A stretch of DNA of 64,000 nucleotides from contig VXBM01000537.1 of assembly GCA_013400155.1 (NCBI GenBank), positions 62,001-126,000 of the forward strand, read 5' to 3'. The stretch comes from Helopsaltes ochotensis. Taxonomy: Eukaryota; Chordata; Aves; Passeriformes; Locustellidae. A program made the translations under genes and the position numbers. Shown here in pieces: positions 38,020 through 49,800 of the stretch. The notes below the pieces were generated by a model. The model had not been told where the DNA came from. It worked only from the letters and a program-made list of their open reading frames with translations, and made no database searches. Position 1 is the first letter of the stretch; each line of letters starts with the position of its first letter.

Positions 38020-38430
38020 GCTCCAGAAGCTTTTCCGTGCCCCCAGAGTGCTCTGGCCGCCTCCTTAGGCTAGAGGGCACTGTCCACTCTGATTTTGAGG
38101 TATGGACACCCTTAAAAACCAACAGGGAAGCAGTGGAGGCAGAAAGGGCTGAAGCGGGAGTGAAGGTGGTTGTGCAAACAGTAGTGTCTGGGTAGGGAGC
38201 GGGAAGTGCAAACTTCTGGTCCCTGCTCCAGGACATGCTTTTTCCCCGTTGTATTCGGGTGCAGGAACCGTGCGTTTTTCACACAGAACGGCGAGGCTTT
38301 CTCAGAAAGCTGGGAAGAAACTTGTATTTGCCCGTAACAGTCACACTATGATTCACCCTGTCCCTTATTACAGGCAGCAACCTTGACAACTCTCTTGTGC
38401 AATCCTACCACTTTCCCGGACTTCACGGGA
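38020..38430. other. Minor CpG-enriched segment
   Basis: About a dozen CpG dinucleotides in roughly 400 bases, with GC content clearly above its flanks, about 8-9 kb upstream of the main CpG island. It could be a distal regulatory element or an alternative 5' exon. No splice site or motif settles this. Confidence 0.4.
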
Positions 38431-39520
38431 ACACAAGCCTTTGTGTTGAGCTATTTCAGAATGGCCTGACTCCTCCCACCCGCTGAAGAGAAGCCTGGGC
38501 AGAAAGATTTGCTGAAACTCCTACTCCTTCGACACTAACCTAAGCTGTGCCATTAACATGTTTTCTTTTGACTTCGAAGTGGTTAAAGCTTCTCCCTAGC
38601 CCTTCCCACATGCAGAAGAGGCAGGAGTTGCAGTAGCTATGGGTATGTGCCAACCAAAGCTGTGCAGCAGTGAGGAAAGGTGACTCTCGGGAATTAAGGG
38701 CTGGTTATTCTGTTTCCAGCTGGGAGTACAGAGCAGCACTGTCCTGCAGTGATAACAGAGCAAGCATCTCACAGCTCTAGCGCCTACAACCCCAGAGAGA
38801 GGCTCTGGTATTAGGAGATAAGCTTATATGCTGCACAGATGACGGTGGTTGCATAAATCATTGCTTTTTTTGGCAAGAAGTGGTTGCCAGAGAGACTGCA
38901 GGCTGCTGTTATTGCACATGGATGTGAAGTCTGTTCTGGAAGTGCAACTGGCTCTGGCTCCAGAAAGAGGGAGTGTACCAAAGGCTTCAGGGGGAATTTG
39001 TACCAGTTGACCTGTGGGATGGGTTCTCACAGCTGGTAAGAAGTACAACAATTACTCTGTTTCCAAGGGCAGCTACTCAGCACAGTCTCAGAATGACCCA
39101 GAAACAAACATTTCCATTTTAGAAAGGAAAATCTGGGGACAGTCTTACCTAAAATACTAAAAAATGTTAGTTTTGCTAACTACTACAGCTCCGCAAATGC
39201 TCTTGCTTCTTTCTCCCCTTGTTTTGGTTGGAAAGTGTTTTTTTCTTTTTGTTCACCTTCCCCTCTCCTTTTTTCTTTTGTTTAATTATTATGAAGCTGG
39301 TTAAAATCTACTCTAGCACCTTCTGATTAAGGTCTGTAGTCAGTGATGCCAAGTGTCATAGAAATTTCCAGGGAGCTAGCCCTCATTCTGTCCTGCAGCA
39401 GTCACTGACCAAATGTGATGCTATTCTTACCTTTTGAGATAAACCACAAGCTGCAGACCCAACCCACTAAATAGCCTCCCAGAGTTGCCTTAATTTTCTC
39501 CTCTAATTTCAGCACTGTAC

Positions 39521-39600
39521 AGAGAAATAACTTTCACAGGAAATCTTTGTACTGGAAACAAATGGGAAGCATGGCACTCTAAAGACGAGAGAGGAAGGTT
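39521..39600 (+). repeat. Low-copy dispersed repeat, copy A
   Basis: Shares an imperfect stretch of about 70-80 bases with 41667-41747 in the same orientation, including the exact core GAGAAATAACTTTCACAGG, then TGGAAACAA and AGCATGG at matching spacing. I do not recognise the family. Confidence 0.7.
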
Positions 39601-41666
39601 ATCTTTGTGTTTAGCTAGTCATTTGCAGCTTGGGAAGATACAGCTAAATTTTATTAAGGGACGTAAACCAGCTCCAAATTTACTAGCGTATATGTTTAAT
39701 ATCCAATCTGAGCAGGCAAAGTGACAAATTCCTTGTCTTTCATGTATTCGGAAGCATATTAGAACTGTGCAAACCTTTGCTGTCAGTTTTAGTGGGAAAA
39801 GAACTTATACCATAACACCTATACCCTCACAAAACTCTTCCTGAAAAAGATCAGCAGAGCAGAGGATAACTGTAGTGACATTATTACTAGTAAAATTGTT
39901 ACTTTACCACTGTGACTCTTTCTTCTGCATAATTTAATTCCTAAAGGCCAATTAATGATGTTCAAAGGGTGTGTTAATGCTTGCTTTGAAAACAAATGTA
40001 ATTAACACATAATTTGTGATTTTGCAATTTTGCTTTTGAAATTAATGTAACACTGAATAATATTTGCAAGTTTCAAAACTGATAAAGTTTTATTTTTCTT
40101 CAGGAAAGGTTTTATGCATGCAAATGAACTTTGTTAGTCAAAAGGAAATGATATTGGGCAGCTTCTGAATAATCTTGATAAATTAATAATAATTGCTGAT
40201 CCATCTATACCCAAAATTCAATCAATATCCAAAATTCACATATCACTGCTGTTATAAAACTTTTCTTTTTGTTCCAGGTTGGTAAATTTCCTGTATACTT
40301 TTGATTTATTATTATAAAAGTATTTAGTTTGGTTTTGTAAAACTCAGGGAGAGAGGCAACAAATGCTCTACTATAGGCAGATGCTCTAAATACTCTAAGG
40401 AACTATATTCCACAACATTTTAATTTTCTAGTCTATGCTTTCTGTGACCTTCAAAATCTCCTATTTAAGCCTAATAAGTTCTGAAGAATGAACCTATAGC
40501 ATCTATAATAATCCAAAATTATCTAGATAATGAAGAATCTGTAGCAGAACAGAAGAGGACCTCCATGACCCTGTTTTTATATGACTCCTTCATCCAGCAA
40601 AATCCAAGGTGCTGATGGCTTGTGAAAAGCAAGAGAAGTTATGCAGATCAGACCTAGAGAAAACATGTACAGCTGCCCTAGGCACCAGCTGCCTCTACCT
40701 CCCTGATGCTCTTTGGAGTGTGATCCTTTTGACATGATTTTGATGACAGGAGCTTGGAATCTCTACAAAGTACATCTTTTGGCACTGATCTCTCAGGTTT
40801 GCAAAAGACATATAAAATACTGTGTTCTTGGTTTCCCAGGGAAGTCACAGGACTGCCTTGGGGTGTTCCAGTATCCTTAAGACATTTACCCATTTTCCTA
40901 CTATTTCAAAATAACGGAACTGAAACCAATATTTGTCCAGGGAATGTGTGAGTCTCTTGATATTTTGTAAAAAAAAAAAAATAGCAAAAAGCATTTTCTC
41001 TACCCCAAACTTTTGCTAGGAGGACATTTCTGATACATATTTGTGAAGGTGTGCATAGCCAACAAACAAATAAATGACTAGGAGGGGAAAGTAGTGTGGA
41101 AACACAGAAGTCACTGCAGAAGCACTTGCCATGGGCAATAGAAAGTTAGATGAGAGCTCCTATGAGTGCTGGCTGAAAGAAATAAGGACTTAGGAGCAGT
41201 GGAAGAGAATCCAGCTGTTAGAGACTGATGTACTCAGGAATACAGGTTTACTGGGTTCTTTGTATATAAACTAGGGTATGTCACAAAAGGTCTGACTGTG
41301 ACTACCACCTTCTCTGAATATGAATCACCTACAACAGCCTAAATTTTGTTAGTTGCTCAAATAAAGTGGGGGACCCAAGAGGAAAGGCTCATAAAAAACT
41401 ACCAGGAATGAGTGGATACATGAATCTTAGGAGTATTCTAGATACAAAATATAACTCCTGAACATTGAACAGGTGCTCAATGTCATGTTCTGCTTTCAAC
41501 CTGGATGGTTATTATGACAGCCTGAAAACCTGGCAACTGAACTGAAAACTTAAGTACAGAATGTCCAGTCTTCATCAACAAGTAAGTTTGTATAAGCTGT
41601 TTTGAAGAGATTTCAGGGTTTTGCTCTACCTCACTCAAATGATAGAAATGGCAGCATATATGACAT

Positions 41667-41747
41667 GAGAAATAACTTTCACAGGCAATGTCTGCATTGG
41701 AAACAATAATTAGAAAGCATGGGGCTGTAGTGGTTGAGGTACAAAGG
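41667..41747 (+). repeat. Low-copy dispersed repeat, copy B
   Basis: Partner of the copy at 39521, about 2.1 kb away, in direct orientation and diverged by substitutions and small indels. Confidence 0.7.
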
Positions 41748-42248
41748 TATAAGATTATTCACAGGACAGTGGCCACAGATTGACAAATCCAGTGATTACT
41801 GAGTTCTGGCATGAAATCTTGTTGTGCTTTTACCACTGAGCTCAGCCACACAGGATAATCACTGTAAAGACAAAGAGACGAATTTTTAAATTGATGAGCT
41901 CTCATTGCTGATATTTGTTTCTGCAATCACAAACCAACAGTTTTGAGTTGGGATCCCCTCTCTGAAATAATGTAAAAATGCTTAAATAAGAAAACCAAGC
42001 AAAAAAAACCCAGAGGGGGAGTAAAAGAGAGGCAAATACACCCAAATGCACCTGTCATCAACTTCTGAATACAACCATTTCCATATTATAACGAAGAAAA
42101 TGTATTTTAAAATAATTTTTAAACAATAATTAAATGTCCATGTTCTGTTACAGAAACTGTCAAGATCTTGATGTACCTCTGGAAATTTCAGTGCAGAAAG
42201 AAGGCTAAAATATCATCTGTAAGAATGAACTGAGATGCTTTGACCATC

Positions 42249-42280
42249 TTTTCTTTTTTTTTTCTTTTTCTTTTTTCTGC
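42249..42280. repeat. Pyrimidine-rich tract
   Basis: T-rich run with interspersed C, about 30 bases. Confidence 0.7.
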
Positions 42281-45200
42281 AATAATCCTATGTCTTTTAT
42301 TTTTATGTCTTCTGCTTGTGAATTTTTAAGGACACATTGCAACGGGCTTCCCTGCGTGACATAATTTGATAATGATAGATTTGAGCATTCAGTATTTAGT
42401 GATCCCCTATGATTTTCATTGGAGTCAAATAAAGAAATGCACTGGTGATTTTTATAGATAAAGGTTTAGAATAAGATCAGAAGTTTTGAATGATTTCATA
42501 TTTAGTAACAGACAGGTGCCAGCTTGAATGTCTGAAAACCCACATGTGGAGATATGCAAAAAAATGCCTTTTAAAGATACTCATATTATACATGAAGATT
42601 ATCAGCAAGATTGTTAAGATGAAAGGTTTATTAAATGATGCTTATACTGTTTATTTCCTATTAAAAATAGAAATCTAGAGCATATTTCATTAAAGTCTAT
42701 CAACTCACATAGAAATAACAATGATAACATGACCTTGAACTTGTAAGGGGATGAAAAACCTTTTCTGAATTCCTTGATCTGAAAATTGTGTGTTGTTAAA
42801 AGTTTGTTTGAGAGATGATGCCTGCAGCAACAGATGGAACCTCCCGAGGAAGCCTGAGTATATTCAAAAGCTTCCGAATGATTCCAGTAAAAGTCCTTGT
42901 ACAGAAAGTTCCAGCTCACTTCTTGTTTACTTGGTTAGCTGCTGTAGAGGAGTCACATAGGATTTCCCTAACAAATCACATGTTCTCGTATTGCAGCATC
43001 CTTGAGCCAAATGCATAGAAAACCTTGGGTAACCTTTTCTTCTTCAATATACACAGGGAGAAATAATCTGTTTTCAACATTTTTGGCCCCTGCATTACAT
43101 AGAGAATGGCCAAATAATGACCTATTTCAGCATATTTCCTCCTGCACTCTGAGCAGTGTCTGTATAATTTTCTGTCAGTCTTATCCTTAATAGACTGGAA
43201 TTTATAAGTAAAAGGGTCATACATGTAGTACTATAACATGAAATAGGTTTACAATTTTGAGTATTAGTTCACAGGAAATTACTCTGATCCAGATGCTGCA
43301 AGCTATTTTCCTGTGCCTACTGAGAGACAAACAGAACTGAGGCTGGACGAGGCTTTGAAAGAGTTTTTGGAAAGTCTGTCTTCCAATATCTGCTTCTTCT
43401 TAGCGCTTCAAAGTCACACACGGCCTCACCCTTGAGCATTTGGCTTTCATAACTAATTTTCTGAGCACTGAGTGCAAGTGCCTTCAGTCAGTGTTCTTAT
43501 TGCAAAAGATGCGTAAAGATAGCCAATACAAAACCAGAACAACACAGATTTCTCCAGATTCCTACTAGAATGAGTTAAGTTGAATAGTTGTCAGAAGGAG
43601 CGATCTGAATTCTAACCCCTGCTCCAAGGACTGTGGCCTGAATCTGCTCACTGTTCAACATAAACAGCCCCTTAAGCAGGACCAGAACCCAGGGTTCCCT
43701 TAGTCTATGAGTGTTACACTTACTGAACTACTGCTGTCCTTTCCCTGTTTGGTGAGACCTGAAGTCTTTCTAGAGAATGACTTGGCTTTCACAAAAGGGG
43801 TAAAAAAATACTGATTGCCTGTGTCACACACACTGTTTAAGGAATACCTGCCTTAGATATGCTGTTTCCTACCAAATCTGTAGAACAATTTTGGTCACTA
43901 GTTTCTTTACAGTTTACACGAGACAGCTGCACTTACACTTCAAAGTACACATGGCATTGAAAATATAATATGTATTTTGACCAATCATAATACATATATA
44001 ATTTCCAGTTCATACTGCCTTGTGCAGTTCACTGACTTGTGCAGAAAAATTCATATAGGCTTTCCTGTAATATCTGTGAAAGGTTTTCGTTCCCCTTGAG
44101 AAGAGAAGGCATAGCACACTCATGACTCAGACAAAGAGGAGAGAAGGTGACAAGAATTTCTACTGCTGTTTAGGGGCACTAGATTTTTCATTACACTGCT
44201 TATTTATCTTCACTGATGTCATCCTCACTAACCTGTGCTCATACCACATGTAAAACAGAATCCCCTTAAGTGCAATTTATTCTTTTTAGAAGACTGTTAT
44301 GAAAGTGTTGTTTGTCTTTTTTTAAAATTTTCTGCAGAGTAACTCAGAAAATATTTTATGTTAATGATGACTTTCTCACCATTCCTCTTCCACAGAAGGT
44401 ATTGACGCCATTGACACCACAACAACATTGATATTGATAGGATATGTCTTTAAGAACAGCAGCCATTCCCTCCAAGATTTCATATGAATACTAAAGGCTT
44501 TTTTCAAATCTTTGTCATGGAAAACCTCCCTTTGAATCCAGTGGAGTTTGGATCTGTTGCTTGGACTCTGAGGCCAGAAAACTTTCTTCACCAACATTCA
44601 TTAACTTGGACCAATACCTGCAGAGAAGCCATATCAGTAAGTGACAAAAGTTGCACAAAGAGGAATTTAATGATTCAGTGATGATAACAGCATAAATAAC
44701 CAGCCTGTGGCCATACTGGGGGCCAGAGTTCTCTGGTGCAAACTAGGCCTCTGATTCTTATGAAATAGTAAAGTATTTACTCCATCATACTGTATCTTGA
44801 AATACAACCAGAAGAAAAGCTCTAAACTATAAAAAAATGTACTGGAAAATATTCCTTTTCTTCAATGAATACTTTGCAGCCCAAGTCAAGAGTTCAGACA
44901 CTCATTTCCAAGGTGGTCTGTGCAAGTTTTCAGTAGTACACAACCTTCTCACATTTGCACAGCACTGAAGAGTTAATGTCTTCAGTAACTTTTTCATTTT
45001 TGCAAAGCATGAACTTTGCAAAAACACAGCATTTTGTTTAAATAATGTGTTTAGTTCTCCTAACCAACAAAAATTAAAGGTTTTGGAAATCATGTCCAGC
45101 TCGCTGTATAGCAGCACAAACTTCGTGGTTGCTTTTGTGTCCTCAGTGACTCACCCAAAGTTGTTTTTGTATTCTTAAAATATATATCTAGCTTCAACTT

Positions 45201-46804
45201 CAGTTCAGCTTTTATAATAACATTTGATGCACTCTGTCTTCAAATCTGGAAGATATTTATAAAATAATTTATTTTCTCTCTGTGCCTCTGACTCTCTCCA
45301 AAAAGCACCAGTGTACCTTTTATTTCTGTATTCAATTGTAGATAGAACTTAGCACAAAGCTAAGTAAAAAAATAATTCTGTTATAGAATCACTTACAGGA
45401 GGAAAATACCCCTCTCTAAATTTCTAAGCCCAAAGGTGTCACTTTTTTCAATGGTTTCATGAAAGAATACAGAACAAAGTTTGGCAATCAATAGTGATCA
45501 GCTGCATTTCAGTGGACAAGGACAGTTTGTACACTACTGCTTTAGATAATTGGAAAGCATCCTTAAAAATGACCATCCAAAACTTACTCATGCTCTTGAA
45601 GTTAAAAAATCACTATTTTTCCAAATTTTGGGCATGTGACATGGTTGCATTAGGAAAACTGCAATGTAACTTCATAGGTTCATATTGCTACTGAGGTATT
45701 ATTTGGCACCAGGCAAAGTGTTTTAAATGCAAGAACCAGGAACATTATTATTCAACACTGTGTATTTCAGGGCAGAAGTAGGTGCACTTTCAAATACTTA
45801 GGCAAAAAGCTAGAGTTTCCAGAAAATAAGCGGGAAAGACTTTTCCTTCATAATGGCAATTAGATCTGGCTTGAAATCCACAGACTGCTTGATAATTCTG
45901 GGCAGAAGACCTCCTGCAGCACATAACAAATGAGCAGTGAGCTACATCTCAGTTTTTGTTATTTCTTTCAATCCTGTCTGTGTGGCCAGCCCAGCAGTAC
46001 AGTGTGCATGATAAGCACGGCTCACTTTTGCCTCAGAAACACCAGGAGCTGGACATTCGTCTCAACTTTTTTGACTAGGGAAATCAAACTTCTGTTTAAG
46101 CTGAAGTAGAACTGCTTAAAATATAAGGCTCCTCCTTGTTTATTTTGAGACCTAGATGAGTAAACGCAGGAATGATGTAAATGGTGATACGGCTTAGGAT
46201 CTGGGTTGCTCACTCTTTGGCAGACTGTAATAGCAATGTACATGTCTGTTACATGCCTGTCTCCTACGGCACGTGGGTACGCCTGTGAGGCATAAATCTC
46301 TGCTGGTGGTCCATTTAATTCCCACATTTTTGCTGCCTTCCTCCCTTCATGGATTTAGGGAACATAATGACTCATGACTCCTCAGTTTGCCCCAAGCTCC
46401 TTCTTCTAGTGCTGGTCACACGTATTAAGAACACAGTTTAAACTTAGTGTTTCCACTTTGCTTCCTTTTGATTGACCAGCCTCAAGCAGCAGTAGAAGAG
46501 CTTTACCCAGATGCTTCTCAGTCTGCCTTGTGTCATCTTAACCACATACTTTGACCACTGAAGCTATGGGAAATAAAAGATTATTCATGTTCTTTATTGA
46601 CCCCCCATTATTCCTAGTTAATTTTCTTACTCACACATGCTTGAGCAGTATTTTATTTCTGAAGTTATTTCATTTATTTGTCTTTTTAGTAAATGACCAA
46701 TATCACTTCTATGTAAAACAAGATGAATTAAAATTGTCTGGTATATTCTAAACTGTGGTATTCTGATTTTAAAAGAAAGTAACACATGTTCCTAATACAC
46801 TTAC

Positions 46805-46872
46805 CTCCTCAGATTGATATAAATTTCGGTATTGTCACTGAAATTCTGATTGTCAATACTCTGAGCTGCCAT
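46805..46872 (-). other. Isolated exon-like open frame with strong Kozak and donor
   Basis: The minus strand has ATG at 46870-46872 with A at -3 and G at +4. It reads 22 codons (MAAQSIDNQNFS..., ending EIYINLR) and runs into GAGGAG|GTAAGTG, a near-consensus donor, phase 2. The layout, a short N-terminus with a YxxL motif before a splice donor, resembles first exons of type II lymphoid receptors such as C-type-lectin-like proteins. I found no partner membrane or lectin exon downstream, so this may be chance. Confidence 0.2.
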
Positions 46873-49800
46873 GTTCTGGTCTCTACAATTATTAGCTGAT
46901 AGAGAAGCTTGTTTACAATTCTCTTATCAGAGTTGACCTTATCTTCATTTGTCCTAATCCCATTTTTCTTTTTACTTCCTTGAGATGTCCAGTTATCCTT
47001 TTCATCTTGTTTTCTTTCTTCTTCAAGCACCAAAATTACTAGTACCATCACAGGGACTAGTGAAGATCACCTAATTTCTGTTTCTCCAGAAAATTTTATA
47101 GTTGTGCTATGACTCTCAGGACATCTTAAGAAGACATAACAAAGTCTGCCTTTATGTGTACTCTCACTCCTATTTTTCAGAAGCCACATTTCTATTTAGC
47201 TATTCTATTCTGTGTAAAAGAAAGGTATATACAATGTCATGGATGGGAACTTACAGTGAGTAGGAAGATTATGACACTTATTACTTCAACACTTTTTATT
47301 TATTTCAAGACTTTTTAAAAATGCTGGAGAAAAAGTATTTACAGTCCAACAAGTCAGTTTCTGTAGTCGTTAATCCATTTTATCCCATCATCCCACAAAG
47401 TTCTTTCCATCATCTCTCTGGTTACAATTATTTGGTTCTAAAATTCTGCACATTTTGTTCTTTAAGAACTTAAACTGCCTTTTAAATCTCATAAAAAATT
47501 ATCTTCCTCAAACAGCTCAGCTATCTTGAACACATCTATACTGAGAAAGTCACTAAAACCTTCCTTCCTCTCTCCCTCTGTCCATAACTGCATGCATGCT
47601 CTCACAGATGATCTTGTCTCCATGTGTTGTAGCTCTCATAAAATACTCCGACATTATGTGCATTTTCCTTTTGCTTCATTTGTTTCACCAAATCCTGAAA
47701 ACCCTGCATGGTCCTCTTTTTTAGATGCTTTTTTGCCTTATCATGCTTATATCAGACTTAGCATGAGACCAGCTTGACAGTTCTATACTCACTGTTACAT
47801 GCCTGTCTCCAGTTACATTCCCATGAGCTCTTTCAATGCTTCTTCATCCTTACACCTAGAATTCTCCTGAATTATTTGAATTATCTTCTTTGATCTGTCA
47901 TGATGTCTCCTGAAGCCTGTTTTTAATTGCTACCTATTCCAGACTGTCTTACAGACATGTCCATCATATTGTGTTATATCTGTAACTTGCCTACTGATTT
48001 TTCTTACCATTTTTTGTGCTATCACACTCTTATAGCTCTTCTGTTTTGCCTCTTGAGACTAAATATGCAATCTGATTACTGGGAACCACTTTGATCAATA
48101 AATGGATATGCTTGAACATTTTTATTAAGAATATTTTTGTGCTATTCAGCTGTATCCTTAACTGTGAAAAAAAACAATTCATAAACATTAGATCCCTGTC
48201 TTCCACATCTATCAGCCATACATCACTATTTGGTACCACACTTCGCAATATTCCTGAAGACTATCACAATCAGGCATAATTTATCTTGTAAATTGTTGGG
48301 AATTTCTTTGCTGTGAGCACATTTTTATATTCTTTATATATGGGAGGCTCCACTAACTTGAGGTACTGACAGTTTTCTTGTTTTTTCCTTCAAGGATTAT
48401 AAAAATGAGAATATAATTTCAGAGGATTAGTAACATATCAGTGGTGATATAGAGAGACATATTCTTATCCTCCTTAAGTTTCTTCCTCCTTCTGACCATT
48501 GCTGATAAAATAAATAATGATGATCCTCCCTAAGAAGAAGAAGCAGTCTTGGATACCTTTCCCTCCATTTGGTAGAACCACCTGTGGATGATAATCTCTC
48601 TCTTTCTGGCACTACCCACTGTGAAGTTTATTTCAATTAAACTATTGCTTGTCTTGTCTGAGAAAACCAGCATGGACATAACAAACTTTATCAAAAAGGC
48701 TATCATGTGCATGTCCTTTAATATTTTCCATGCTGTAGTTTGGAGTATTCCTGCCCTGGTTAACAATGTTCCTTGCATGCCTTGTTAGGATTTGTAGAGC
48801 AGGCACCTTAGAATAGAACAGTAAGTCTAAGCTTTGAAGGCACCTAATGAATGAACGCCACACTTCACAGAATTTAAGTACTTCTGTCCTTGCTCTCCTT
48901 TGAAAATTACAGCCCAAACACAACACTATACAGCTGTCAGAGATTTTGAAACATTTTACAGAAAATACATTTTCGTGGTCTTTCTGTCAGCATGTATTAT
49001 GCCAGAATAAGGGGCATATTGTCTTTCACAGCGGTTGTTATTCCAATATTCCGTTTTCATAATAAAATCAATTGAAACTGTTTAGGTAAAAGGCAGCATG
49101 CTCTCATCATGTCATGTCTAGAAGTCCGTGGGAATTCCTGTAAAGCAAAAAATCACGATGTGGCCTGTTAAGTAAAAAGAGCATTAATGCCTTTCTCTGG
49201 ATATCTGTCTGTATGTCTGTATGCATATCTGCAGGGTGTTATTGCCACTGTAGATCTAATTTAACTGATAAAAGGAAACCATAACTTAAAATTTCTCCTC
49301 AGAATATTTTTCTCTAAAATTCCAATGTTTTTTATTCCTAGGCCACAGCCACTCTGTCCTGCTGTTGAGATGGAAGGATCACAGCTACAACAGAATAGGA
49401 AGAGAAGCAGTGCAAGATAAAATCAGGCTGCTTATAAGGGATTGATTTGGCAAATTATGTAAGCATTTTTAAACTCAAGTGGATATTTAGTTTCTTTGTT
49501 GAACACAGATGGATTTTAGAATAAAACATAGCTCTATTCTGAAATTCTCTGTTGAGTCAGTATCTCAAAAATAATGATGACTCAGTGCAATAGAGAAGAC
49601 TTTACAAAGTCTCCTGCTACACAGCACTCTACAGCCTGAACCAAGTAACACTCCTAAGTTGCACATGGAGAGCTTCTCTATGTATTTGTCACTCAGGTGT
49701 TAATTGCAGGAGATATTCAAGTGTTCCCTTGGTTCTGCTTCTTAAATGCCTAGCTGTGAAGAGTTCTGCAAGACTCCTACAGGTAAAAGCAAAGGGAGAT

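Larger units (their letters stand above)
38431..46804. other. Intergenic sequence, no gene seen
   Basis: AT-rich. Holds the dispersed repeat pair at 39521 and 41667, and an unrecognised 101-residue minus-strand open frame at 46022-46327. Otherwise nothing recognised. Confidence 0.55.
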
